Virus record (IMG/VR): IMGVR_UViG_3300025326_000236
Coordinates: 1-20,951 of that record
Direction: 5' to 3' (one strand)
Source of the DNA: a virus
DNA length: 20,951 nt
Both the position numbers and the translations under genes were made by a program. The notes below the pieces were generated by a model. The model was given only the letters and a program-made list of their open reading frames with translations, did not search any database and was not told the DNA's origin. How positions within the stretch are numbered: the stretch's first letter is position 1; each line of letters opens with the position of its first letter. This document shows positions 1-9,479 of the stretch, one piece after another.

Positions 1-3000
1 AGCCATTGACTGTAGAACTCCTGCGCGCGGGGGCGCGGCTCGAGAGCGCTCACTGAACGCCACCAGCTCTCATTTGGTATCCCCTCACTAGCGCCAAACC
101 TCTGCATGACTTCCTTAACTTTATGCGTGGTGATAGCGTAGCGACCAAGCCACTCTCTATCCTCTCCAGGCTGGTTGCGAATGTAGGTCTGCACGTCGCT
201 TACGTTGGCCTGTCCCTTCCTTACCTGGAAGAGTAGGTTGTCCACTGAGTCGGTCATCTGCTTCCGGCGGGAGCCCTCCTCCATTCTCTTCTCGTCGATC
301 TGCTGCAGGTATTGAGTCGACGGATTGGTCAACTTAACAAGTGGCCTGATCGCCTGATTCTTGAGCAGCGCCTCAGCAGTTGACTCCGACATTATCCTTG
401 GATCGGTTCCCTCGAATACCATTCTGTAGCCCCAGCCAGCCATTGCGAGGTAAGTGTTATTCGGATTGATAACCTTTCGAGCGGCAGCGTCCAAGCGTGG
501 CGGACTCATACCTAGCCCTGCGCCTACCGCTCTACTCAAGGCGCTCGGCGGCTCACCTCTCCCATACGTCAGCCCCTCATTCTGCGGCAGCACCTGCCCC
601 GCATGAGGAGTGATCGGTCGGCCAGTGAAGGCGTCAAAGTTTGAGAGGTATGTCTTAACTGCTTCAATCACCGGCGGAGCCTGGAACTCTAGCACTGGAT
701 TAAGGTTCGCGAATGACTTCGACAGCACCTGATCTGGCATCCTGCCATACTCAGCCTCCTCAAGCCCAGCGATGATCGTGGCAGCTACGGGCGCAACCAC
801 TGCATCCAATCGCACACCTGGCATATACAGATAGCGCTTGTTCCCATCAGGATCAACGATATAGAACTGATCCCCAAAGGTAATCGGGAGCGATCTAATC
901 TTGTCACTCGTCGGTATCTGTTGCCATGTTTCGGGACTAGCGATCATGTTCGCCAGCACGCTCGACGTAATAGCCCCCGCGCCCCACGCTAGCTTAATGC
1001 CGAGGTCAGCTTTATCCTTCACGCCCGCCTGCACGACTTTTGAGATCGCTTGAACTGCCACATTCGTATATGGTAGTACTGTGTCGACTGCGCGAGTGAA
1101 CTCACCACCGGCGGAGTAGTCAAGTCGATTCCTCGCCCGCCCAGTCGCTTCCCAGGAGTCGACTCCCTGCTTCAGTAGCCGCTCACGGTGCGCCATTCTT
1201 ACCCATATGTCCGCTGCCTCATTGACATAGGACAGCGCTGTTTTGATCTTGTCAAACTTCGGCATCATCTGACGCTCAGCAACACTCACGCTGCGCTCGG
1301 TGAGGCCTGTGAAGCCGCGCCCCTCATGGGTCATGAAGGCTGAGCCGAGGCCCTCCTGTAGAGCTTGCTGATACTTCGGCCCCCTCGTCCAAGCGTCCTT
1401 CGCGGTGGCCGCAAGATCGAGTGCCATCTGGCCGGCGAACGCTGGCAGATGTGAACTGTAGTCGCGGCTAGTCGCTAGCCACGTATGAAGTATATCCATC
1501 GGCAACCCTGCTACTACGAAGCCAGGATTGTAGGTAGTCGAGGTAGCCTTGATCGCCGCAGTCCCCGAACCTATCCTGAACATGGTCGCCACGAACTCTG
1601 GCATAACCTGAGGCCTATGGACGAACTGCTCAGCGAGGTCCTCTCTCATCAAGATGAAATCCTGCTTTCCCTCCTGTCGAACACCGAGTGATGTCCACCC
1701 ACTCGGAGTATGCTTCACATAAGCCTCTGGTGTGCCCTCCTTGCCGACTGAGCCCTTCGGCATCGGGCGCACAACTTTATTCTCAGGCACTTCCATTGCC
1801 AGTGTATGAAGGGACTTGAGCGTTTCGTTCTTGAACATGAGATTCTCTGAACGCACAAGGGCTTCGGCCAGCAACAGCTGCGAGTCCATCACCACGTTGC
1901 CGCGCTTGCCACGCTCGAGGAATGGCACGCCACTCGTACGAACTGTCACTTTATGTCCATGAATGTTATAGGTTTGCAGTGGATCAATGAGGTCAATAAA
2001 CTCCGTTGGGCTGTAGTCGAAGTGCAACAGCTTCATGTAGCTCTCATCTGACAACAAACCGGCGCTGTATCGCCTGGACAGGATGTCCTTGTACTCCCTC
2101 ATGACCTGATTCGTCGCAGAGTAGACACGAGTGAACTGCTCATCGCCCAACTCCTGCTTCATCCTGATCGCGACTGCTTCGGCCTGCGGGCCAGTGATCC
2201 CCTCAGGATGCTTATGCTTGCCAACGCCCTTGTAGGAGTCGATCTCTATGATACGTCGCAGGCGCATCAACTCATCCACTTGACCTTTAGTCGTGGTATC
2301 GAGTTGATTGTATATATTCTCATTGATCGCATCCATGCGAGTCTTCGCCGCCATAGTCGCTCCGTTCTGGAGCGCTATGCGATCTACGGCACGCTGCCCG
2401 TACTCTCCGGCGCGGTCGAGTTCGGCGCGGAGGTCGTAGTCATGGGCGATAGTCCTCTGTCGCACCTGCTTAGCAAGCGAGCCGATTGTGACTTTGCGCT
2501 GCTCAACCTCAGCCGCGCGAGACTTCTCAAATGCAGCCTTGGTTTTGTTATACAGCTCATCCCCCGCACCAGCCGGTGTAGTCCACCCTCGCGCACCAGC
2601 CTGCGCGGCTGCATCCTTCCCGCGTTCGCTAGCGCGGACTACGTCCTCGAACTCAGGTATATCAATCGCTCCACGCTGACGACCGCCGAAGGCTGGGATT
2701 TTCTTCGTGGCGTCATCAGCGCGAACTGGCCACTCCATCCAGGAGTTGTTGAACTCATCGAACACCTCTCGTGCGCCGAAGCGAGCGCGGGTGAAGGATG
2801 CTACCTCATTCTTATAGAAGCTGTGTATACCCTGGAGGTTGGGCGGAAGGGTCTCTTTCGGAATAGAGAGAACCATCTCATCCCAACCCTCCCAGGCTCT
2901 CTCAGCCCGACTTAGCAGACTCCTCGCCGCACCGGCGCTAACCCATCGTCCGCCCCTTCCACTCCCAACGAATATCTCGCTTACCTCACCTCCACGAACT

Positions 3001-5093
3001 CTAACAGCGGTAGCCGGCTGTGTATATGCTCCGAGCTTACTCGGACGTATACCATGCTCTCCCTCCTTAAATCCTCGAATCCACATATTCGCTTTGGCTA
3101 CTGTATCCGCAGTAGCCACTCGCATCGTCCTCACACCGTCACGGCTGGCCTGTCGATTCTCCTCCATGAGGATACGCTCATACCAGCGCTTGTTTAGAGT
3201 TGCTAGCTTCTCCAAGTCGCCAAGCGGGCTAAGACGATCTGGAGCAATTACTCTCTCATCGCGCAGCGCCCCCTGCATCAGATCACTCTGAATCTCCGCA
3301 ACGTGTCTCACGCCAGCGCGCTCAAACCCGCGAGTGTGCGCGAAGTAGTCTGGCACTTCGAAGTGATTATACAGCTCCGTCTTGAGCGGCATCTGCCAGA
3401 CGCGAATGGTCTTCTCCGCACCAACCGCTCCAACGCGATCCAGTCCAACGAACCATATCTGTCGATTCTCTGGTATAGCCGGCGACTGCTTGATCGTGGC
3501 CTGCTTCAGCGGCAGTATATCCGCAGCCACGTTGCCGACTAGCTCAGCTTGCGTAATACTGTCACGGTCGCGCAACGCTCGTAGCACCGCATCCTTCTCA
3601 GCCTGCGGCACTCCCTGCCGATTGAGTTGTCCCACAATAGTAGCGCGCTTGAGAATGGGCTGATTGGGGAGGTCTTTGAACGAGTTGAGTAGGTAGTCCA
3701 TCCCCTCTATGTCGATGGCGCCTGCCTCACTCTTTCTCCACGCTCGAGCCTCAGCTCGCTTTGCTGGCCCAAGCGCTTCAAGAACTTGCGGATAAGTGAG
3801 TCGCCCATCGAAGTTGATAAACTTCTCCAGCGCTGCGTCTCTCCCTCCGAGATACTCATCAGGAAAACTCTGCCTCCACATCCGCTTGAGCGCAGACATC
3901 TCCATGCTACGAGTCCCACTACCTTCAGGCTGCTTCAGCACATTCTCGGCCTGAACGCGCAACTGGCCCATTAACGACACAGCGAGCGCATCGGCACGCT
4001 CGGATGGAGACTTTGAGAGGAACTCTCGATTGAGCATCCTCGCCTGTTCCGCTGTGATAGCCATACCCTCGCTGGTCACAGTGATCGCCTGATCAAACGG
4101 ATGGACAGCCGGCGCGGGCAATCCGCGCTTGCTAGACAAGTCTATCCTCGCTCGGTCGAGCAAGTCGATCTTCGCTTCAAGGGACTGGACTGCGCGCATC
4201 TTCTCGCCCATTGGCAAGTCTGGCGCGATACGGTCGAAGATCATACCGGCCTTCAGCCTAAATGGTATGACCTCCTGTCCGTGAGTAAGCCCAAGCTCAG
4301 TGTTCATCTGCCGCTGCACAGCATCCATGACGCTGGTATCCTCGCGCCGGAAGCGAACGGCTCCAAGCGAGCTTGCATCAATCGCCTTAGCTGTATCAGG
4401 ATATCGAGCGGCGAAGTCGTCCCACGCAGCAAGCGGTGATACTGCTGGCGCTGGACGAGGAGTCGGCTTCACACCCTTTCCGCGCCCGCCCACTGGTGCG
4501 CCCAACAGCGCGGCAGTCGCCATTGTCTCGAAGGCTGCCGCAGCCGCTGGCTCTCCGGCAAATGGCCCCTTGATTGCACCGGCCTCCTGGAGTAGCGTGC
4601 CTGGACCTGGGAGTGGCAGTCCCTTCTCGAATACAAACCCACCAGCGTTCTGCAACCCTTTTGTTATTAGCTCGCTGATTTTGTGTGTGAGCATCTCTCC
4701 GCCAGGAGTCAGCGGCACGTATGCCTGAGCAGCGTTCTCTGCTGCCTTATCGAACTCCTCTCTGAACACTTCGCCGAACGGCAAGCCAGCAGCTGTGCCG
4801 ATAGCCCCCTTGTAGAGTCCCTTGAGCCCGCTGTAGGATTGAGAGAGTAGTCCGTATATCCCTGCGGCGGGCTGCTCAAGCACTGCTAGCCCAGCCTCAA
4901 TTGCTGTGCCGCTCAGCGCCGACCCAGGCTTGATGAACTGAGCCCTGCTCTCCTTCGTCAGCTCTTGATAGTCGGTCGCCTTCTGCGTTGCTGGCTCAGC
5001 CGCTGGGAGTCCGAGCGCTTCGTCTGATAGGTCGAGCGCGCCAGTCTGCGCTGATGGCAAGCCTAGTGCTTCATCCGACAGATCGAGCGGCAT
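1..5093 (-). CDS. Giant polyvalent-type internal virion protein (LPD38-like), C-terminus beyond window
   Basis: I translated this frame from the ATG at 5093 to the left edge and met no stop: about 1,697 codons, with the end outside the window. Its start overlaps the stop of the upstream gene as TAATG. Residues 3-13 and 20-30 are an exact repeat, LDLSDEALGLP. Ala/Gly-rich, weakly hydrophobic stretches follow in roughly the first 190 residues. Around residues 588-620 is an EIQSD motif (600-604) in a setting (HFxxPxxxAHxR before it, a Trp-Tyr-Glu helix after it) seen in phage large polyvalent proteins. Residues 1189-1192 (NPGF) and 1340-1349 (LPYTNVAVQA, preceded by RNRLDYSAGGEFTRA) resemble the LPD38 pattern of NPxF, then DFSRxG, then PFFNAxxQG. 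By position and size it is probably carried in the virion and ejected into the host, like other podovirus internal proteins; that role is inferred. I see no clear catalytic motif. Alternative: a tail-associated structural protein without enzyme activity. Confidence 0.85.
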   Translation of the reverse strand, partial: MPLDLSDEALGLPSAQTGALDLSDEALGLPAAEPATQKATDYQELTKESRAQFIKPGSALSGTAIEAGLAVLEQPAAGIYGLLSQSYSGLKGLYKGAIGTAAGLPFGEVFREEFDKAAENAAQAYVPLTPGGEMLTHKISELITKGLQNAGGFVFEKGLPLPGPGTLLQEAGAIKGPFAGEPAAAAAFETMATAALLGAPVGGRGKGVKPTPRPAPAVSPLAAWDDFAARYPDTAKAIDASSLGAVRFRREDTSVMDAVQRQMNTELGLTHGQEVIPFRLKAGMIFDRIAPDLPMGEKMRAVQSLEAKIDLLDRARIDLSSKRGLPAPAVHPFDQAITVTSEGMAITAEQARMLNREFLSKSPSERADALAVSLMGQLRVQAENVLKQPEGSGTRSMEMSALKRMWRQSFPDEYLGGRDAALEKFINFDGRLTYPQVLEALGPAKRAEARAWRKSEAGAIDIEGMDYLLNSFKDLPNQPILKRATIVGQLNRQGVPQAEKDAVLRALRDRDSITQAELVGNVAADILPLKQATIKQSPAIPENRQIWFVGLDRVGAVGAEKTIRVWQMPLKTELYNHFEVPDYFAHTRGFERAGVRHVAEIQSDLMQGALRDERVIAPDRLSPLGDLEKLATLNKRWYERILMEENRQASRDGVRTMRVATADTVAKANMWIRGFKEGEHGIRPSKLGAYTQPATAVRVRGGEVSEIFVGSGRGGRWVSAGAARSLLSRAERAWEGWDEMVLSIPKETLPPNLQGIHSFYKNEVASFTRARFGAREVFDEFNNSWMEWPVRADDATKKIPAFGGRQRGAIDIPEFEDVVRASERGKDAAAQAGARGWTTPAGAGDELYNKTKAAFEKSRAAEVEQRKVTIGSLAKQVRQRTIAHDYDLRAELDRAGEYGQRAVDRIALQNGATMAAKTRMDAINENIYNQLDTTTKGQVDELMRLRRIIEIDSYKGVGKHKHPEGITGPQAEAVAIRMKQELGDEQFTRVYSATNQVMREYKDILSRRYSAGLLSDESYMKLLHFDYSPTEFIDLIDPLQTYNIHGHKVTVRTSGVPFLERGKRGNVVMDSQLLLAEALVRSENLMFKNETLKSLHTLAMEVPENKVVRPMPKGSVGKEGTPEAYVKHTPSGWTSLGVRQEGKQDFILMREDLAEQFVHRPQVMPEFVATMFRIGSGTAAIKATSTTYNPGFVVAGLPMDILHTWLATSRDYSSHLPAFAGQMALDLAATAKDAWTRGPKYQQALQEGLGSAFMTHEGRGFTGLTERSVSVAERQMMPKFDKIKTALSYVNEAADIWVRMAHRERLLKQGVDSWEATGRARNRLDYSAGGEFTRAVDTVLPYTNVAVQAISKVVQAGVKDKADLGIKLAWGAGAITSSVLANMIASPETWQQIPTSDKIRSLPITFGDQFYIVDPDGNKRYLYMPGVRLDAVVAPVAATIIAGLEEAEYGRMPDQVLSKSFANLNPVLEFQAPPVIEAVKTYLSNFDAFTGRPITPHAGQVLPQNEGLTYGRGEPPSALSRAVGAGLGMSPPRLDAAARKVINPNNTYLAMAGWGYRMVFEGTDPRIMSESTAEALLKNQAIRPLVKLTNPSTQYLQQIDEKRMEEGSRRKQMTDSVDNLLFQVRKGQANVSDVQTYIRNQPGEDREWLGRYAITTHKVKEVMQRFGASEGIPNESWWRSVSALEPRPRAQEFYSQW

Positions 5094-6328
5094 TAGTAGC
5101 GCGCCTCCACTCCACCCTGTTTAGCGTGACCCCGGAGAATCTTGAGCGCTCGCTCCTTCTGCTCCGGTGTGAGGTCGGCTCGTCGCTTGATCTGAGCGGC
5201 TCGAGTGTCGAGCGTTTGTTTGAGATTCTCCTTCGTTGGCGCTCCACTCGGCTGATCCTTCGGCTTGGGAGTAGTCTCCAGCTCAGGCTTCTTTGCGGCG
5301 GGCTTTGCTCCGCCGCCAGTCAGCGCCTCCCACGCACCTTTAATCGCACCCTTTGGCTGCAGCTTCGGCTCAGCAGGCGGCTTCGGAGACTCCGATGCGA
5401 GTGGTAGCGCCTTATTCGCGCGGGTGTGCAGGTCGAGTTGTGCGTTTGGCTTCTGCATTATCGCTGGATCACTCTCAACAAGGTTGCTGATGAACTCGAC
5501 TCGCTGATTGAATATCCTCGTCCGGTTCTCATCGTCGAAGGTAAAGCTGCCGTCTGGCAGTATCTTCGCGTTCAGTGAAAGAGCTGTGAGCCGAGTCGCA
5601 TCGTTGAGTATCTGTCGCGCATGGCTTCGCTCACGCTCACCCGCCGAGCCGCCCATCTTATTCAGTGCATCAAGCCACTTGCGTTCGGCTAGATCGAGTC
5701 GAGCTTCAAACCTCGCTTGGACTGCGTTCTCCTTTTCAGCCTTGTTAGCCTCCTCTCGCACACGCCTCGCCTCAGTCAACTCCGGCAACGTAACAGCACC
5801 CTCAGGCCGCTGACCAACTGGCATCTTCCCGAGCACCTTCACCCGCCCCTCCTTATCCGGCGTGGAGTAGAACGTCTCCCGATCAGGTTTCGTTAGTGTA
5901 GCCTTCGGCCCGAAGCGCTCCTTCACGTACTTCGGGTCGGTCAGCTTCTCTGCATCGAGCGCTCTCACGAACTGAGGAGTCTCCTCCCCCGTATCCTCAT
6001 CGTAGACAGATACCTGTCTCACCTCTCTGGTCGCCGATGGCCAGGTCTCATCCACCATCTTGAAGGCCATTTCAAAGTCGCGCGTGTTGACGAACTTGTG
6101 CGAGTAGTTCTTGACAACCTCTAATGCCTTCTCCCGGTCGCCAGAGTTGCGAATGTCGTCATAGAACTGCTGCACTTCTCTCCTACGCTGCTGCTCCAGG
6201 CCGGTGTTGAATATCTTAGAGAGCGCCGCGCCTATTCCACCATACGGAGACTCCGCAGATGGGATACTCAGTGGCGGCGGGCCAGCCTGGGCTGGAGCGT
6301 AGGGGAACGATTGAAGTTCTTCAGCCAT
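5093..6328 (-). CDS. Putative internal virion protein, function unknown
   Basis: This 411-residue protein is not recognised by sequence. The ATG at 6328 has a good ribosome site (GTGAGGTAAT) about six bases upstream. Residues 1-30 are Pro/Ala-rich. The middle (about 40-300) is charged and mostly helical, with a likely coiled coil around 185-225 (many Ala, Arg, Glu). Residues about 310-365 are a Pro/Lys/Ala-rich linker, followed by a short helical tail. The stop overlaps the start of the giant polyvalent gene as TAATG, so the two are translationally coupled and may act together, for example as virion proteins ejected with the DNA. A TGTATC-N5-GATACA inverted repeat sits 15 bases before its start codon, and the upstream gene ends inside that repeat. 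It has no signal peptide or obvious membrane segment. Function is inferred only from position. Confidence 0.75.
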   Translation of the reverse strand: MAEELQSFPYAPAQAGPPPLSIPSAESPYGGIGAALSKIFNTGLEQQRRREVQQFYDDIRNSGDREKALEVVKNYSHKFVNTRDFEMAFKMVDETWPSATREVRQVSVYDEDTGEETPQFVRALDAEKLTDPKYVKERFGPKATLTKPDRETFYSTPDKEGRVKVLGKMPVGQRPEGAVTLPELTEARRVREEANKAEKENAVQARFEARLDLAERKWLDALNKMGGSAGERERSHARQILNDATRLTALSLNAKILPDGSFTFDDENRTRIFNQRVEFISNLVESDPAIMQKPNAQLDLHTRANKALPLASESPKPPAEPKLQPKGAIKGAWEALTGGGAKPAAKKPELETTPKPKDQPSGAPTKENLKQTLDTRAAQIKRRADLTPEQKERALKILRGHAKQGGVEARY

Positions 6329-6343
6329 ATATTACCTCACTTG

Positions 6344-6360
6344 TGTATCAAATTGATACA
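6344..6360 (-). promoter_or_regulatory. TGTATC-N5-GATACA inverted repeat before the 411-residue virion gene
   Basis: This copy reads TGTATCAATTTGATACA on the minus strand. It lies across the TGA stop of the S74-like gene and 15 bases before the ATG at 6328. The flanks are shared with the other copies: GG before it and CAAG or TAAG after it on the coding strand. Confidence 0.6.
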
Positions 6361-7397
6361 CCACTGAATATCCCGGCCTCTTCCAGCATACCGTAGTTGA
6401 CCAGCTTGTATCCGTCGTCTCTGACGATGATAGCAGCTGGCATGACTTCGGCAACCTCGTCGGCCATCACGCCGAAGCGGACCTTGACTGGATCGAACTT
6501 GTATCGGAAGCTGTAGAAGCCAAGCCCACTCGGTAGCACGTTGAGTAGTACGATGTCCTCTTTGAGCCTTCGATCACTCATCATGCCACCCGCCGCCGCA
6601 GCCTGCCCAGCGCCTCCTGCAAACGCGGTAATAGCCGGGCCGAGCCATCCCTCTGTGGCCTCAGTGCGGAGCGGGATATTCTCAGTCGTCTTCAGCCCAA
6701 GCGCTGCTAGAATCTGCTGCACACGCCGAGCCTTCTCCTCCTGCTGCCGCTGAAATTCGCCATACTCCGCCGTGAGTCGCGTCTGCTCGACTGTGCGCGG
6801 GAGGCTCGCGCCGGTCATCAACTTAAGCAGCGTATCCGCTGAGCCAGCCTCCAACCCAGGCGCTAGCCCGATAGCTTTGAGTATGCGCTCTTGTGCGTCA
6901 CTCTGAGTTTGGTATGCCAGTCCGCTTCGAGCGCCAACCAGCTCCTTGTTCAGCCTCTGAGTGGCCTGTTGCTCGGCAGTCATTCTATCGCTGCCAAACG
7001 CTCCACTTGAGCCATACCGTCGCGTGATCTCTGGTAGAATCATCTCAGTGAAGTCCTGCACCGCAGGATCACGGATACTCTTCTGGAAGAAGTCCTCGAA
7101 GTTGACTGGCGCTCCACCAGTCTTGAGCATCTGCTGAAGCGCTGTCTCGGCCTCCGCGTCGACTCCTGCTCCAGAGGCGCGCTGCATAATCTTCTGCTCA
7201 AGCGCCTCAAGCGAGAGTCCCTCAAGATCACTGAGTCCAGTGGTGAGCTGCCCCCCAAAGGGTGCGCCAGCATCCTTGGCCCCGAGTTCGCCAAGCAGCG
7301 CAGTTAGCGTTGCCTGCTGCTCTGGTGTCATTGATGGGAGTGACTGAACCCAAGCCTTTGGGCTCTCCCCCAGTATCCAGTCTTTAATCGCGATCAT
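6348..7397 (-). CDS. Tail-associated protein with C-terminal S74-type intramolecular chaperone motif
   Basis: The protein has 349 residues. Its start ATG at 7397 is preceded by GAGGTGA, which contains the stop codon of the upstream gene. Residues 274-349 carry SDRRLKEDI (Ser274, Lys279), then a Gly-Phe-Tyr-Ser-Phe-Arg-Tyr block, GVMADEVAEVMP and a final NYGML. This is the layout of the Peptidase_S74 / intramolecular chaperone domain, in which a Ser-Lys dyad cuts the chaperone off folded trimeric fibres and spikes. Here the domain is short, about 76 residues. The N-terminal 270 residues are helical and rich in Gln, Ala and Leu, with no obvious beta-helix or fibre repeats, so the protein does not look like a classic tailspike. 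It lies between the tail nozzle gene and the internal protein genes, which suggests a tail or ejection component. The stop codon falls inside the inverted repeat at 6344-6360. Confidence 0.75.
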   Translation of the reverse strand: MIAIKDWILGESPKAWVQSLPSMTPEQQATLTALLGELGAKDAGAPFGGQLTTGLSDLEGLSLEALEQKIMQRASGAGVDAEAETALQQMLKTGGAPVNFEDFFQKSIRDPAVQDFTEMILPEITRRYGSSGAFGSDRMTAEQQATQRLNKELVGARSGLAYQTQSDAQERILKAIGLAPGLEAGSADTLLKLMTGASLPRTVEQTRLTAEYGEFQRQQEEKARRVQQILAALGLKTTENIPLRTEATEGWLGPAITAFAGGAGQAAAAGGMMSDRRLKEDIVLLNVLPSGLGFYSFRYKFDPVKVRFGVMADEVAEVMPAAIIVRDDGYKLVNYGMLEEAGIFSGVSI

Positions 7398-7400
7398 AAG

Positions 7401-9176
7401 TCACCTCGGAGTTTCCAACTTCCAGTAGAACTCAAAGAACGTCAACATGAACTGTGGATCGCTCCCTGAGAACCTGAACCTAATCCTCTGCGTCACTTCC
7501 TGCTTCCCGAGCAAGAACTTCGTGTTGGTCGAGTTGCTCACAGTGCCCACCGAAACCCAACTCGAACCCTCATTCAAACTATATTCTACCAGAACATTCG
7601 TCCCGCGCAAGAACCCCTCGATAGTATCGAGCCTGATGAGTGCCTCGCTCATCAAGAAGTCCTTGGTCTCAAATATGAAGGAGATCGCTGCTCCGGCATC
7701 GCTATTAGCTATGTAGTTATACTCATACACCTGCCCACCAGTGTCAGCTGTCAGATGCGTAGTGGGTGAGTCCTCCTGTGTGGTAGCAGTTCCCCAAAAC
7801 CACGTCTGCGCTGCCCAGTCGCCTATGAGCGATGCCCAATCAAGAGTTGTCTGCTTAATGTAGAATCCGTAGCCAGTAAACTTGTGCGCGAATATTCGCT
7901 CGGCCCAATTCTCTTCACTGATATTGTAGCGTAGCAAGCGGTCACAGTTCGATGAGAGCGCTGTTGGCAAGAAGAACCAAATCTCATTCAACTCCTCAAC
8001 GAAGAAGGCGAAGCCTCGTCGTCTCATTGAGGGATTGACGTTTGCGCTTGGCCCAAACAGCGTCGGCCATATCTTGTCCCCTATCGGGTCAAGGTCAAAG
8101 CCGGCGCGATACTCATAGATGTTCGCGTTCCCGAGTATTACGTGATAGTCTCCCATGTCCACAATACCAGATGAGGAGCATACTCCCTCACCCTTAATCA
8201 TAGACTGGAAGAAGTAGTTCACTCCACCCTGACCAATGAACTCCCCTCGCTCAATTGAGCGCTCACGATACACAACGAGATATGGCCCGAGTACCTCGCC
8301 GGTGAGAATAAAGTCCGATCCATCATACAGATCGTCGAATCCCGCTGTGCCAGTTGTCCAGTTGGTAGGATCGCCAATGTCACTTCGTCGCGCCCGTTGA
8401 GGAAATGCGGTGCCGCCCTCGAGTGTGTTAAACAAAAACAGCGCTTTATTATACAGCCGAAGTGCTATACAGATAGTGTTCCCGCCTGATGGCAGATTCG
8501 GAATGTCTACACAGTCTGTGCCGTCGTAGCGTTTTGGCTTATCCACTCCATTCGTGAACACGAACCAGTCATGGCTCGGTATCGTGTCCATTGATACCAA
8601 CTTATCAAGATTACCACCAAGCACTACTGCGCGCACAAGCGCGGCGCCATTTGGAGCATTACGCCCGGCTGGTATGGCATCAAGTATCACGATAGTAGTA
8701 CCAGCTGGGACTCCATTTACTGTAGTCCTATGCTGAGTTCCATCGTCAAGTGTGACTCCAACCTTATCTCCATTTGAGAAGCCGGCAATACTCACGACTG
8801 CCAAACTGGTCGCGCCAGCGTTCGCTTGAGCAGTCAGCGTAGTCCCCGCTGTGCCCTTCACGTACTGCCATTGGTCAACTACTGAATTATACCGATACAG
8901 CGAGACTGTCGTGACAAGCATCAACTCGCTCACGCCAGTCTTCTTAAAGAACTGATAGTCTGCCTGCGGAGTACCAAGGATCGCGTCTGCGAACGCGACG
9001 TAGCCAGTATCCTGAATCATCTTGCCACGGTCGAGACGTAGATTCTTCAGCCGCAGCATCTCGCTTGGATCAATCTGATCCTCACGGTCGAGCAAGTTCA
9101 GCCCGCCCACTATCTTCTGTATAGTGGTCTTCTGACGAGTCTCCTTCTCGTTGTCTACCTTTAGCTCGTATGGCAC
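7401..9176 (-). CDS. Tail tube/nozzle or packaged-DNA-stabilisation type protein
   Basis: The 591-residue product starts with GTG at 9176, overlapping the upstream TAG stop as TAGTG. GAGG lies seven bases before the GTG, and no ATG fits better. The N-terminus holds a GGLNLLDRED...MLRLKNLRLDRG pattern followed by a GYVAFA segment. This matches the start of podovirus tail hub or nozzle proteins (P22 gp10-like stabilisation proteins, T7 gp12-like tail tubes): a Gly-Gly-Leu-Asn, then an N-x-R/D-x-D-x-G stretch. The rest is beta-rich with many Trp and Tyr residues, as expected for a propeller or beta-barrel tail protein. An inserted segment near residues 110-180 (ANAGATSLAVVSIAGFSNGD) looks like a small beta domain that might sit on the outside. 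Size and place between fibre and internal-protein genes support this call; family-level identity is an inference. Confidence 0.75.
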   Translation of the reverse strand: MPYELKVDNEKETRQKTTIQKIVGGLNLLDREDQIDPSEMLRLKNLRLDRGKMIQDTGYVAFADAILGTPQADYQFFKKTGVSELMLVTTVSLYRYNSVVDQWQYVKGTAGTTLTAQANAGATSLAVVSIAGFSNGDKVGVTLDDGTQHRTTVNGVPAGTTIVILDAIPAGRNAPNGAALVRAVVLGGNLDKLVSMDTIPSHDWFVFTNGVDKPKRYDGTDCVDIPNLPSGGNTICIALRLYNKALFLFNTLEGGTAFPQRARRSDIGDPTNWTTGTAGFDDLYDGSDFILTGEVLGPYLVVYRERSIERGEFIGQGGVNYFFQSMIKGEGVCSSSGIVDMGDYHVILGNANIYEYRAGFDLDPIGDKIWPTLFGPSANVNPSMRRRGFAFFVEELNEIWFFLPTALSSNCDRLLRYNISEENWAERIFAHKFTGYGFYIKQTTLDWASLIGDWAAQTWFWGTATTQEDSPTTHLTADTGGQVYEYNYIANSDAGAAISFIFETKDFLMSEALIRLDTIEGFLRGTNVLVEYSLNEGSSWVSVGTVSNSTNTKFLLGKQEVTQRIRFRFSGSDPQFMLTFFEFYWKLETPR

Positions 9177-9478
9177 TACACTACCTCGACCGATTTGAAG
9201 GTGTAGACAACACTGTTCTGCTTCGTAACCAAGTAGGCCTTTGACTGACCAGCGCCAGCGTCAGCATCATGCCACACAAGTAGCTCCCCTTCGCCAGGAG
9301 TCGGCTGCGCGTTCTGACTGATAAACTGATGATCGACCGCGGAGATGTCACGCCGAATGAGAGTGAGCGCATACTCCAGCTGACGGAAGAGGCCAGTGAG
9401 CTGCTCGCGCAGCCTTGGATCACTGATCTTATCCAGGCTAAGCTGGATAGCAGGAGCGGTAGCGGAGACTCGAGCCAT
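9176..9478 (-). CDS. Small tail-associated protein, unknown
   Basis: This 100-residue protein begins at the ATG at 9478, one base after the TGA of the fibre frame. Residues 10-50 are helical and amphipathic (LSLDKISDPRLREQLTGLF, then LEYALTLIRR). Residues 60-100 look like beta strands (GEGELLVWHDAD, KAYLVTK, VVYTFKSVEVV), similar to the short beta-rich ends of phage fibre accessory proteins. The TAG stop overlaps the GTG start of the nozzle gene. A role as a fibre attachment or assembly factor is a guess from context. Confidence 0.7.
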   Translation of the reverse strand: MARVSATAPAIQLSLDKISDPRLREQLTGLFRQLEYALTLIRRDISAVDHQFISQNAQPTPGEGELLVWHDADAGAGQSKAYLVTKQNSVVYTFKSVEVV

Positions 9479-9479
9479 A

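Noticed and set aside
2208-2915. A 235-codon open frame on the plus strand
   Set aside because: It lies wholly antisense to the giant minus-strand gene, has no ribosome site or recognisable protein features, and long antisense frames are expected opposite GC-rich coding sequence.
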